Source: Pyrocephalus nanus (lineage: Eukaryota > Chordata > Aves > Passeriformes > Tyrannidae). From it: a stretch of 64,000 nucleotides of DNA. Below the pieces are notes generated by a model. That model ran no database searches, had not been told where the DNA came from, and was given only the letters and a program-made list of their open reading frames with translations. The stretch's first letter is position 1, and the number at the start of each line of letters is the position of its first letter. Shown in pieces: positions 22,801 to 31,605 of this stretch. A program made the position numbers and the translations under genes. The DNA lies in the NCBI GenBank assembly GCA_038380795.1, contig CM076268.1, positions 4,891,001 through 4,955,000 on the forward strand, written 5' to 3'.

Positions 22801-25800
22801 TCATAAAGAAATGATTGTGATCTTCCACTCAAACAGCTGAGAGTTAAAGTGGTTATGTCTCATTTGCTTTCCAGTTGCAAAATCTTGGGCAGAAGTGGTA
22901 AAACTGGGTGTAGCAAGACCACAGTCAAAGACTGCTAAGAAGAGTGCCCGAAGAGGAAGACCCCCAAAGAGGATAAACCAACCACCAAAGGTATTCTTTT
23001 CCTTTTTCATGCTCACTTTGTTTTCTTGCATAACCACCAAACAGCTTGGGAATATTTTTGCTACAGAAGCTGGAGGCTTCTGAGCTCTCGGTGTCATGTA
23101 AAATGGGTGTTGTTGCTTTTGTCATGGAATGTAGGTTTTGGTTTAAAGGAATCATAGAATTATTACGGTTGGAAAAGACCTCCAGGATTACTGAGTCCAA
23201 TATTTGAGCAATAATTGAGCTCCCTGAGCCTCCTTGTCTCCAGGCTGACCCCCCCACCAGGTCCTGGTGCTCCAGACCATTTCCCAGCTCTGTTCCCTTC
23301 CCTGGATATGTTCCAGTCCCTCAATGTCCTTCCTGAACTGAGGGGCCCAGAACTGGACTCAGCACTCAAGGGGCCTCAGCAGTGCCAGCACAGGGGCAGT
23401 CACTGCCTTATTGAGAACCTCCTGCAGTTCCCTCAGCCCATGGATCCAGCCTTTCCAGATCCCTCTGCAGATCAGTCCTCCTGCCCAGCTCAGTGTCACC
23501 CATGGGTGACTGATTGAGGGTGCTCTTGACCTTCAGTAAAGACCTTAAACAGGATTGTGCCCAAAAGTGATCCTTGGGGAACCCCATTAGTGACCAACCA
23601 CCAACTGGAGATGGCACCATTCCCCACTCTGGGCCCAGCTGTTCCACCAGTTCTTAACCCAGTGAGGAGCACACTTGTCCAAGCCATGGGATGCAGCTTT
23701 TCCAGGGGAATGCTGTGGGAGATGGTGTTGAAGGCTTTGTTTATTAACTCTTATTTTTCTGTTTCCTATTGCCTCCACAGACTCCAGAGAGGAAAATAAA
23801 AGGTCACTTCAGCACAGGTCATGCTGAGTCACCTGCTACAATAGTGGTAGGTAGAGCTTACTCCACCACACTCAGGTCAGCTGGACACGTCCCTAAAGTG
23901 GTAAAAAACCCCATCTTGAAGCTCAACATGAATATGGATGAAAGCTTCACAGGTGAGATTTCAGTCTGCTGCTCACTCTGCCACTTGTGTGGTTCTTGTG
24001 TCAAAAACATGTGCTTATTTGTCCAAATACAATTTCTAGGATTGCCTGAGATGTTTCAAACTCCAGAAAATCAGAGTGGGAAAACATTACCTTTGGCTGC
24101 TGATTTTACACCAACCTGTGCTGCAGGGGACATTTCTGACTTGCACACCCCTGAAGAGTCTGGTATGTTTGTTATCTGAAAAAAGGGATATTTAGGTGCA
24201 ATATGTGGTAGCTGTGATTTCAGCCTGGGCAGACTTAAAGTATTGAGATTGTCACATGAAAAGGGGCAGAAAAAATGAATTTTCTGTTCAGCTTCTGTTA
24301 ATTTATTTGTTTGGGGCTGTCAGCATCCCCTGAGAGATCAAAGCCTTTTAATGTCCAAACCAGTCTGTTAACCTCTCACCTAATGAGACCCTTTGCTTAC
24401 AGATTAACCAAGACAGAGAGGACATTTGATGCCTATTTATGTAAGGACTGCACTGAATAGCAGTAGGAAAGCCTCTCAGCATGTTTCTCCTCTGTGTTAT
24501 TTTGCTGTCAGTGAAACTGTCAGCACCTAAAAACGGACTCACTCGAACAGTTCACAAAATAACACCTTTATTAATGCAAGTTTGGGACAGTTTAAGTACT
24601 ATGGAGCAAAATAGAAGCAGTGTGTATGTGTGAGGCCATCGCTCAGCCCACGGTGTCCCGAGAAGGTGGAGGGATAAAAGGCAGCCCCTCTGTTACCTCT
24701 GCAGCTCTGATGGAACGTCTCAATTTTTGCTGATGTCCAATCTCTCTTTAGACCTTTTTCTTTAGGCAGTTTGAGTGTCTATAGTCAATAAACTAATTTT
24801 TGGGGTGATAGGCAGATGAAATAGGCCCAAGGGTCCACTTCCCAAATTTTCAGTGGCATCCAGGATGTTTAGATAAAAGGCCCTGTTATCTCGATATCAC
24901 TCCTTTCTTCATTTTAATCCTTTTATTGGTTTCTAGGAATGTCTCACCAGGTGTGGGGTTTTTCCAGGAAACCGTTAGGAGTCTTTTCTTTCTTTTGTGT
25001 GTCCCTATCTATCACCTTACAGAGCTGAAGCATCCATAACCCGTAAAAAGAAACATCAATATTAATCATGTATCAAAAGAAAATGTTGTAGTTCCAATTA
25101 ACTTCTGTGTAGGTGATTTTCTTATTCATTCTATTGGTATGAAATTTAACTGTTGAACTATTGTTCATTACATAAATCTACTACTTATTTCAGGAGAGAT
25201 GATGGTGTCACCCTTAAATAGTTCAGATGCTTCAGAACAGAAACAAGAGAGTCCAGGCATTTGTCACTTGCTGAGAGAGAAGTCATCTCTAAGCTCTGTG
25301 TTTGATGAAATATCCCCAAAAACTCCTGAAAAAAGAAAAACTGTGCAGAAAGATAATATTAATGTGGATAGTTTATCAATAATTCCAGAAAAACAGGCAT
25401 CTCTGGTGAAATCAGGAAGGAAAAGGAGAACTCCAAAGCAGAAGTTGGAGCCAGCTGAGGTCATGTCAGGCATCAAGCAGCTTTTAAGGACCCCAGAGCA
25501 AGGGTCAGAGGCAGTAGAGTTCTTGTCTGGCATCAAGCAGCTTTTGAAGACCCCAAAGCAGAAAGCTGAGCCTACAGAAGTTCTGTCAGGCATCAAGCAG
25601 CTCTTGAAGACCCCAAAGCAGAACACAGAGCCTGCAGAGGTTCTGTCAGGCATCAAGCAGCTCTTGAAGACCCCAAAACAGAAGCCTGAGCCTGCAGAGG
25701 TTTTATCAGGCATCAGGAGGCTCATGAGGACCCCGAGGCAGAAACCTGAGCCTGCAGAGGCTTTATCAGGCATCAAGCACCTGCTGAGGACCCCCCGGCG

Positions 25801-28800
25801 GAAGCCAGAGCCAGTGGAGGACCTGTCTGGCATTAGGCAGCTCATGAGGACCCCACAGCAAGAGCCAGAACCAGTTACAGATGAAATTGCCCTTAAAAGG
25901 TTGCTGAAGACTCCAGTACAGAAGAGGAGAGCAGTCAAAGGCATGGCGGATGTTACTTCGGTCAGGAAAACCCCAAAGCAGAAATACCCACCAGTTGAAG
26001 ACATGGTTGGGATCAGCCGCATTTTCAAGACACCAAAGGAGAAAGTTCAGCCCGTAGAAAATATGTTTGGTATCAGCAGATTGGTGAGGTCTCCCAGACA
26101 GAAGAATCAACCAGTTGAGGATTTTGTGGGGCTGCAAAGGCTCATGGCAGAGCCCAGGCAGAAACCTTCTGTTGGTGAAGTGGACTATGTTGGAATGACG
26201 GAAATGTTTGATACACCAGAGAAAATGGAGGTAAAATTCTTTCTTTGCCTTTTGGAAGGGCTGTGTTTAGGCTTTGAAACCTGTGGTCGAAATGAATTCT
26301 TAGGCCTCCTAGGATGACGTCTTGCATCTTGGAGCATTTTATAGACAGCTGCCTTTCCCTGTGTTAATATGTATTTTCTTTGAGGGGATCCTGTAAAAGT
26401 AGCTCCTGACGTTGCTCTGAGTGACCATTCTGACCTTAACAGTTCCCAGCTTCATCACTTGTGTAATTTGTGAATTTTATTGGTGCTGATTTTCATTTTC
26501 TGTAGGTAAAATGCTGAGTATCACTGGGTTTGGTGCTTAGAACTACAATAAAACATTGCAAAACACTCCATTTTGCTTCAATACCCCAAATTCTCTTTGA
26601 GCACTCATTGAGACACTTGTCAACCAATGGAGTTAATGTTACTTTTTAACTCTGCAGCTTTGGTTGTCTTTCACTTTAAAAACTGCTATACCACTTAAGA
26701 TAGCAAGAATTGTTTGCTACATTTGTGTGCTTATGGCAGTTATAAAATTAGCAGATTTCATTTTTAGGGAAAAAGATTTCCTAAGAATTTTTACAAGTAT
26801 TACTATACATTTTGTATTGGTTGGTTCCGTAATTTCCTGTCCTGTCAGACAGGCATTTATGGGTTATTGTTTATTCCCTTAGGTCAGATCAGTAATGGAT
26901 TCTCAGCAAGATTCTGCACCTCCTTGTTCTAATTCCAGCCATAAACCTGGTGAGTTCAACTCTTTGTTTAGAGGAATATGTTAGATGAATATGAAAATTT
27001 TGAAATATGAATATATAAATATTAAAATAAATATAAATATATAAAATATTGTTAGATGAATATGAAACATAATGCATGTTACCATGAAGTTCAAATCTTG
27101 TTTAAAGCTCTCAGTGAGCTCTGCTAATTCCTAAGATCCCTTTTTCCCTTGGAGATAGGTGAACATATTAGTGTGAAAAACCTGATCTTAAGGTTTCCAC
27201 TTCAGATTATCTTTTCAAAGACTTTCAAAGGCATAATTGGTAAAATATTTATTAATTTTTAAATTTTAAAATATTTAATTTTTAAATAATTGTGATTTGT
27301 TTGAGAAAGGTGACTGTTAGGAAAATGGAAACTCACAGATACTTTGATATGGCATAGTAATGTCTAACTTTTCTTTGTGCTCTTTGCCCTGTTCTAGAAA
27401 ATAAAGGAAATGTTTCCCAAGGTGAAGATTCTCCACAAAAGGAATCAACCAGTGCAGACCAGTCTCCCCAGTCTCCCCAGAGACCAAGGGGCAGGCCAAG
27501 AAAGACAGTCCCTCTTGCTGCAGCGAAGAGGAGTGAAAAGGATGTGAATGTTAAAGAATTGCAAAATACAACCAGCACCCAAGAGGAGATGGGAGCGACC
27601 ACACCTGAAAACAAAGGAAGAGGAAGGAGAGCAAAGCGTTGCCTACAAGAAGCTGTTTCAGAGCACCCTGATGAGAAACCCCATGGAGCTACTCAAAGAC
27701 CAGGAAGAGGTAAAAGGAATGAACTGAAGGAGTCTCCAAGTGAGACTCTGGAGTCTTGTGTTGAAGGTTCTTCAGTGCTACAAGAAGAGCCTGCAAATAT
27801 CAAACAGACTTTGCAGGAGTGTGGTGTCGGTGACACGTTAGAAAGTGGAGATGATCCAGCCAAAAAGACAGGACCTGGTTACATTCAGAATGAAAACTGT
27901 CAGCTGCAAACAGATGATAATAAACCTGATAGCAAATGTAATGACAGTGGTATAGAAGACAGTGAAGAAGTGCTTCTGTCACCTAAGAAGAGGACCAGAG
28001 GAGTAGAAAACACAGAACCACTGATTCCACCTAAAAGAGGAAGAAGAGCTCGAAATGACCAAGTTAAACAAGATCCTTCAGCAGAACTTCATGGAACAAC
28101 AAGGAGGCTTCGTAGAGACCCACCAGGAAAGGCCCTACAAAGAGATGAACGGACTTTGGACAAGGATCCCGAGGCTGTCACAGCAGAAGAACCTGAAAAG
28201 GGAACGAAACTTGAAGTACAGGTAACAGAGAAAAGAGTGAAGTCTTTAAGAAGTACTAGAAACAGAAAGCACTCAGCTGAAGGAAAAGCAGACACTTGTG
28301 GGGTCACACTTGATGAAAACATACAGAAAACCGAGGAAACATTGAGTCAAACTGAAGCACAACCACACATCAAGAATGAGAAGAAACTATCTCAGGGATC
28401 TGAAACAGAAATTACAACAGAGGCATCTCAAAGATTAAAGCCAGAGCCACCATCTCAGGAGACAAACACACTGCCAGTCACTGCTGTGAAATTGGAAGCA
28501 AACAGAAGGGCAACACAGGAAACAAACAGGACAAGGAGCAGGAGAGGCAAAAAAGACTCTTTGGAGCAAAAGACCGAGGAATTTACCGAAGATGGGAGCA
28601 ACCTAAAAGTCATTCCTTCCAAGTTTAGGTCAGACACAGAAGTGGTTGAACCTCTCAAAGATTCTTTGGGCTCTGTTTGTGTCAAGGACACATCCCAAGT
28701 CACAAAGGAGCAGAACAGCCCAGGTGCCCTGTCAGTACCTGCTGCAAACAGTGACAGTCTTGCTCCTGGCCATCAAAAACGGACAAGAAACCAACAGGGA

Positions 28801-31089
28801 ATACTTAAAGCAAAGGAAACTGAAATCCTGCAGGAGAACCCAGCACAAAGAAACAGAGCAGCATTTAGAAGAGGTAAAAAAGTTAATTTTGAACTTGAAG
28901 AAGGCAGTTCCAAAGAGGTTGAAATAAAAAGCGGTTTACCTGGGGGCGCTGAAGGAATGACTGACAACAATCAACATGAGAATTTGGAAAATCCTTCTTC
29001 ACGAGTGAGGAGGGGCAGAAGAAAGCAGGTTGATTCCATTCCACAGACAACCAGTCCTACCTTTGTGGAAAAACAAACATTAAGTGCAGATCACAGTAAA
29101 GATGAGGCTTTTGAGAAGGAGCAAGATGCAGCTTTGGAAGGTAATCCCTGTTCAGTTGAAGCCAATCCACCGAGACGAGGGAGAAGACGAGAGGTTGGTG
29201 CAGCATCACAGCCATCGAGGTCTCCTTCTGTCAGAACAAGGCGTGGGTTGCTGGAAGGGGGTGATAAAAAGATGACTGTGAGGGAAGATGAAAATCCAGC
29301 TTTGGGAAATAAAACTTCTCAGGCAAAAGCAAATGCATCAGCAAGGGACAGGAGGAGGAAGATTGATCTTGCAGCAGAGGCAAAAAGTTCAGCTCCTCTC
29401 CAGAGAACGTGTGGCTTGTCAGAGACTGATGCTAAAGATGGGGGAGCTAATGAAGAACAAAGTGTGCCTTTGGAAACAGTGTCCTGTGCAGAAGAGAAAC
29501 CATCAGGAAGGGGCAGAAGGAAAGAAACTGCACTGGCATCACACACAACAAATTCCATTCATCTGAGAGGGAGACGTGGTTTGCCAGCGGATAATGGTAA
29601 GGAAGACACTCCCAAAAAAGAGCAAAACATTCCCTTAAAAACTGGTGATTCATCTGCAAAAGAAAATCAACTGAGAAAAAGCAGGAGGAAAGAAGTTGCC
29701 CTCAAAGAAGCCACAAGTCCTAATCAGGGAGAACAGGGCCCATTGAAACAAAGTGGCAGGAGGAATAACTATAGGGAAGCAAAAAAAGTGAGTTGGGACA
29801 ATTCTTCCCAAGAAAACAGGGATCTTTCAAAACAGAACTTGAGGCAAACAAGCACTTCAGTGGCTGGTACTTCCACCTCACTTCAAGGTTTGCCAGAAGA
29901 TGGTAAGGATGGAGCTCCTGGAGAACAGCAGAGTAAACTTTTGGAAGGAGCTCCATCTGCAAAAGAAAATCCATCAAGAGTGAGCAGAAGGAAAACAACT
30001 TCTTCCACATCTGAAGAAACTCCTTCCACTTCTCTCAGGGAAAAATCCAACCTGCCCAAAGGTAGGGGGCAAAAGAGGATTCTTCAAGAAGATGAAGCTA
30101 CACCTGCAGAAAATACTTCATGCCAGGGAAGAACGAGGCAAGCGAGGAATAACAGGAGGGAGGTACAATTCACATCAGAGGCAGCTGCTTCTACTTCTCT
30201 CCATAAAAACAGTGAGTCACCTGAAAATGGAAGTGCTCTGGAAACCGAGAATTCGTGTGTGACATCCACTGGCTGTGAGGGCAGGAATCAGTCAGGAAAA
30301 GGAAAGGAGGGGAACCCTGTGCCAGAGGCAACGTCCACTTCTCGCAGAAGGAAGTGTCAGCTGCCAGCAGATGACTCAGCACCCAAAAAACTAAAATCAG
30401 GTGAGTGAGAATTTGCTTTCTCTTTTCTAAGGGTGGCCAGGTTATGTACAGATACAGCAATAATGTGTGCAAAGCTCACACAAATGTGATATAACTTAAA
30501 AACCACCATGATGCAAATATTCTCAAACAAACATTGAAATAGAGGTGACAGCGACTCTTTGGAGCTCCATATTGAGGAATTTCCTGCCCAAAAAAAACTT
30601 AGATTTTTATGTTTGCAGGACTTTCCTTGGGTGTTGGTGATGTTTTAAGTTTTACAGTTCAGTGGGAGGAATTTTACCTCAAATGGCAGCTAATTGGTTT
30701 TGGTGCTCTCATTAATGTTAACCTACTTTCGGAAATAGCTGTAAATCCTCAGGGAGGCAACTTAAAAGGATATTGGATGTGCAGAAGGATGGGGTTTGTA
30801 TTTGGTTTGTTGGATTTCCGAGATGTAATCTTTGGAATGTTGTCAGTAGGGATGTTTCCCTTAAAAACAGTGGAAGTGAAGATGAAAATTTGTGTGAATT
30901 GTTTGGTTGGTGATACAAATTTACAGTCAATTTCTCTGTGTATAAATAGGGAATGCTGAAAACGGATCGCTGGGAAAAGGAAAAAAGAACAAAACCAAGG
31001 AAGAACTTGGGAAAGAGAATGTGAGGGCAGCTCAGACCTCTGGAGTCATGGACAGGAAGACAAGATCCAGCACGAGAATCAGGAAATAG
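13780..31089 (+). CDS. MKI67: MKI67, Ki-67 proliferation antigen (whole coding span, 15 coding exons)
   Basis: Ki-67 coats mitotic chromosomes as a surfactant-like layer, organises the perichromosomal compartment and recruits PP1. In interphase it sits at the nucleolar rim and heterochromatin. Joining exons 13780-13871, 15277-15358, 15441-15556, 16017-16086, 16626-16704, 17698-19230, 19543-19781, 21269-21671, 22875-22990, 23781-23952, 24040-24162, 25194-26230, 26883-26949, 27398-30400 and 30950-31089 gives 7,272 nt with every splice phase consistent: 2,423 residues plus TAG. Human Ki-67 is about 3,256 residues, so this form is shorter, mainly in the repeat exon. Visible order: FHA domain (about 8-98), long low-complexity region, AT-hook array (533-572), PP1 motif RVSF (682-685), Ki-67 repeats (1088-1348), basic LR-like tail (from about 1377). 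The start ATG has A at -3. Introns hold CR1, LTR and ERV fragments listed separately. Elsewhere in them, including 13872-15276 and 16705-17697, I see nothing else. Confidence 0.95.
15277..15358 (+). CDS. MKI67: MKI67 coding exon 2 (FHA core)
   Basis: 82 bp between CCCCCCAG and GTAAGA, covering residues 31-58. It carries the FHA signature Ser45-x-x-His48 (VSNEHCKIEI), which contacts phosphothreonine ligands such as NIFK/hNIFK (family knowledge). Confidence 0.95.
15441..15556 (+). CDS. MKI67: MKI67 coding exon 3 (FHA end)
   Basis: 116 bp between CTATTTTCAG and GTGGGT, residues 59-97. It encodes NPTQLNG, then LKHGDVLTIIDRSF, matching the Asn-Gly loop and HGD strand of the Ki-67 FHA domain. It ends in phase 2. 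Confidence 0.95.
15585..15715 (+). repeat. Local tandem duplication after a MKI67 donor
   Basis: The phrase GATCCAAGAATGGAACTTCA, then TGTAGCTTATTTATTTCATA, recurs about 85 bp later with few changes (GATCCAAGAATGTAACTTCA, then TGTAGTTTATTTCATA). It lies 30 bp past the splice donor. Confidence 0.75.
16017..16086 (+). CDS. MKI67: MKI67 coding exon 4
   Basis: 70 bp between TTCTTTCAG and GTAAAT, residues 97-120. It completes the split Arg, then encodes FEYPLQPTPKKRRSRSPKDE, a basic segment leaving the FHA domain that could act as a nuclear localisation signal. It ends in phase 0. Confidence 0.9.
16626..16704 (+). CDS. MKI67: MKI67 coding exon 5
   Basis: 79 bp between ATTTACAG and GTTGGT, residues 121-147 (the last split). 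It is a short exon of unremarkable composition, starting VLHVQQVAEVELL. It is assigned by intact splice sites and by phase continuity with the exons on each side (enters phase 0, leaves phase 1), so confidence is a little lower than for its neighbours. Confidence 0.8.
17230..17312 (+). repeat. Small intronic duplication around an AT dinucleotide run
   Basis: The phrase GGAGATATACATTGAAGTAA occurs twice, about 50 bp apart, flanking a short (TA)n run in a MKI67 intron. Confidence 0.8.
17698..19230 (+). CDS. MKI67: MKI67 long central exon with AT-hook array
   Basis: 1,533 bp between TTTATAG and GTAAAC, residues 147-658, phase 1 on both sides. Residues about 195-208 (SPFTHLYEKLKHEM) match the conserved SPFxxLYExxKxE motif of Ki-67. 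The rest is disordered and Ser/Thr-Pro rich (STPHTPK, STPRPRRKSPRSLF, TPTTRRR), typical of CDK1-phosphorylated mitotic proteins. A RRSFPRRSFPRS mini-repeat lies near residues 287-298. Residues 533-572 are four tandem RKRGRPRSSE units, listed separately. Confidence 0.95.
18855..18974 (+). repeat. MKI67: 30-bp coding minisatellite, four AT-hook units
   Basis: Four head-to-tail copies of a 30-bp unit starting at 18855, 18885, 18915 and 18945. They are identical apart from the final codon. Each encodes RKRGRPRSSE, with the RGRP core of an AT-hook (minor-groove DNA binding) in a basic context. The near-perfect identity suggests recent expansion and possible length polymorphism. Confidence 0.95.
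19543..19781 (+). CDS. MKI67: MKI67 exon with PP1-binding RVSF domain
   Basis: 239 bp between CTTTTTAG and GTAAAC, residues 658-737, enters phase 1 and leaves phase 0. Residues 682-685 are RVSF (19614-19625), followed by GGHLSPELFDKSLPPNSPLK. This is the Ki-67/Repo-Man (CDCA2) segment that docks PP1 beta/gamma at anaphase. RVSF and the downstream LFDxxLPPNxPLKRG stretch are both intact, so PP1 recruitment should be conserved. Confidence 0.96.
19850..20200 (-). mobile_element. Retroviral LTR fragment (minus strand) in a MKI67 intron
   Basis: This segment is clearly homologous to 47690-48010. Shared phrases include GAGTGTTTTAGGACACTCA, CAGGTTTATTAT, AAAAAGTTCATGGG and GGGTAAGGATG. On the minus strand the segment gives an AATAAA followed by about 65 bp, as in an LTR R-U5. 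Together with the minus-strand env-like remnant at 20343-20675 it reads as the 3' end of an old provirus, antisense to MKI67. LTR ends were not resolved. Confidence 0.7.
20343..20675 (-). pseudogene. Decayed endogenous-retrovirus env-like remnant
   Basis: An open minus-strand frame of 110 codons contains a GTGLG motif, then a NKLST stretch and a QWLLS stretch in the order seen in the transmembrane part of avian endogenous retroviral envelope-like proteins (recognised by eye). It lies just upstream, in the minus direction, of the LTR at 19850-20200, as an env end should. There is no full-length frame, so it is a dead copy. Family assignment is tentative. Confidence 0.45.
21269..21671 (+). CDS. 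MKI67: MKI67 exon after PP1 domain
   Basis: 403 bp between TTTTACCAG and GTTTGT, residues 738-872, enters phase 0 and leaves phase 1. It is rich in Ser, Pro and Lys. It ends in KRRSGASSANLL, which with the next exon's VAKSWAEVVKLG forms a block conserved in vertebrate Ki-67. The donor GTTTGT is weaker than average. Confidence 0.93.
22875..22990 (+). CDS. MKI67: MKI67 exon with conserved SWAEVVKLG block and AT-hook-like motif
   Basis: 116 bp between CTTTCCAG and GTATTC, residues 872-910. It starts VAKSWAEVVKLGVARPQ, closely matching the human block AKSWADVVKLG. Residues 897-903 read RRGRPPK, another RGRP AT-hook core, where I do not recall one in human Ki-67. Confidence 0.95.
23150..23748 (-). 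repeat. CR1 LINE with reverse-transcriptase remnant, antisense in MKI67 intron
   Basis: About 600 bp, the longest CR1 here. Read on the minus strand, it starts inside the reverse transcriptase, shows the LINE motif GVPQGSLLGTILF at 23547-23585, passes a ruined FADD region (PMGDTELG), and ends in the standard CR1 tail with TTCTATGATTCC. It is 5' truncated and frameshifted, so inactive. Its 5' edge lies only about 30 bp upstream of the next MKI67 exon. Confidence 0.95.
23781..23952 (+). CDS. MKI67: MKI67 exon (GHFSTGHAESP block)
   Basis: 172 bp between CCTCCACAG and GTGAGA, residues 911-968 (last split), phase 0 to 1. It encodes GHFSTGHAESPATIVVGRAY, close to human HSQFSTGHANSPCTIIIGKA. Its polypyrimidine tract sits directly against the antisense CR1 upstream. 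Confidence 0.95.
24040..24162 (+). CDS. MKI67: MKI67 exon (LPEMFQTPE)
   Basis: 123 bp between ATTTCTAG and GTATGT, residues 968-1009, phase 1 to 1. It encodes GLPEMFQTPENQSG, equivalent to human GIAEMFKTPVKE, the first degenerate Ki-67 repeat core before the repeat exon. Confidence 0.92.
24520..25020 (-). mobile_element. Probable LTR, minus strand, in MKI67 intron
   Basis: Read on the minus strand, the block contains AATAAAGGTGTTATTTTGTG followed by about 40 bp ending GGTGCTGACA, the form of an LTR poly(A) signal and U5. Composition differs from the AT-rich intron around it. The upstream limit and target-site duplication were not resolved, and I could not match a family. Confidence 0.45.
25194..26230 (+). 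CDS. MKI67: MKI67 repeat exon (thirteen about 20-residue Ki-67 repeats)
   Basis: 1,037 bp between TTATTTCAG and GTAAAA, residues 1009-1354, enters phase 1 and leaves phase 0. After an 80-residue lead with EISPKTPEKRKT, it consists of units of the form TPKQKPEPAEVLSGIKQLLK. The first twelve are exactly 20 residues and the thirteenth is 21. This matches only the core (TPKEKAQALEDLAGFKELFQ) of the 122-residue human repeat, so the long linkers between cores are absent. Each unit starts with a Thr/Ser-Pro site in most copies. The last unit ends TEMFDTPEK, like the human boundaries. Confidence 0.96.
25430..26212 (+). repeat. MKI67: 60-bp coding tandem repeat, 13 units
   Basis: Units start at 25430 and every 60 bp to 26150, with no insertion or deletion across twelve junctions and one extra codon in unit 13. 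Units 3-6 are the most alike. Units 8-13 are more diverged, with unit 9 losing the SGI core, so the array is older at its 3' end. Confidence 0.95.
26883..26949 (+). CDS. MKI67: MKI67 short exon
   Basis: 67 bp between TTCCCTTAG and GTGAGT, residues 1355-1377, phase 0 to 1. It encodes VRSVMDSQQDSAPPCSNSSH. Assignment rests on good splice sites and on the phases of the exons on each side. Confidence 0.8.
27398..30400 (+). CDS. MKI67: MKI67 3-kb basic tail exon
   Basis: 3,003 bp between CTGTTCTAG and GTGAGT, residues 1377-2378, phase 1 to 1, fully open. It starts with acidic/SP-rich sequence containing RPRGRPRK (1405-1412), another AT-hook core. It then becomes a Lys/Arg/Glu-rich disordered chain with recurring R-x-RR-K/R motifs (RRGRRKQV, RRGRRREV, GRGRRKET, RKSRRKEV). 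From about 28869 these recur at about 168 bp. By position and composition this covers the LR chromatin-binding region of human Ki-67, which holds the protein on mitotic chromosomes. It is much longer than the human counterpart, as far as I recall. Confidence 0.93.
28869..30360 (+). repeat. MKI67: Degenerate about 168-bp (56-residue) coding repeat
   Basis: Basic anchors fall near 29011, 29176, 29346, 29511, 29677, 29979 and 30147, at spacings of about 165-170 bp, with one double gap that contains a weaker KKVSW anchor near 29785. Between anchors a second motif recurs: a Ser-rich stretch, an LxxxDxxK stretch, an EEQ/KEQ stretch, then AKENPSR-like text. The units are diverged at the residue level. 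Confidence 0.75.
30950..31089 (+). CDS. MKI67: MKI67 terminal coding exon with stop
   Basis: The acceptor ATAAATAG ends at 30949. The exon enters in phase 1 and runs 46 codons to TAG at 31087-31089. It ends MDRKTRSSTRIRK, a very basic C-terminus comparable with KKIRTRSHRD of human Ki-67. The pyrimidine tract is modest, but phase and sequence fit. Confidence 0.9.
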
Positions 31090-31605
31090 TTTTAAAAGTC
31101 CCCAAACCAGTTTTTAAATCAATTCAGTCATTAAAATTCCAGTTTTGTTGTTTTGTTTTTTTTTTTTTTTTTAAATGTGAATTGATTTGCACTCAGATTT
31201 TAAGCTCAGATTTTGATAATTCAGGCATTGCTTTACAAAATGTTTTTTACTGTGTTGTTTTAACAGCTTTGTCTATGTGTGGTGGTTCCTGAAACAGAGG
31301 TGCTTGTGCAAAGCTGCAAACATAAAAGTACATCTTGTTAGACCAGTATTGGTCCAATTTTTCTGTTAATTAGTACAGCAATCAGGAAGCCATAGTACTG
31401 CCAGGTGAAGTTATTTTCTGCTTGAATTTTCATATGCTTATGTTTTATTTTTCATTAGAGCTCTGTAAATATTCTTTAAAAAAATATGGCTGTATTAGAA
31501 CTATTATACTGAAATTTTGATAATTTTTTTTAAAAAATTAAGTTTTTTTTACTGAAAAGTGGAGATTTGTAAGTCATTAAACCTATAAACAATTTGGAAC
31601 CTTGT
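31090..31605 (+). other. MKI67: MKI67 3' UTR
   Basis: AT-rich sequence after the stop. An ATTAAA at 31576-31581 is followed by a GT-rich stretch (TTGTGTGTTTTGTGTTCC) at about 31603-31620, which fits cleavage near 31600. A T run lies at 31151-31172. Confidence 0.7.
31576..31581 (+). promoter_or_regulatory. MKI67: MKI67 poly(A) signal ATTAAA
   Basis: Common variant hexamer about 490 bp past the stop with a strong G/T-rich element about 20-40 bp downstream. Confidence 0.65.

Noticed and set aside
25264..26028. 254-codon minus-strand frame opposite the Ki-67 repeat exon
   Set aside because: A shadow of the 60-bp repeat. The plus frame has splice sites, phase agreement and Ki-67 homology.
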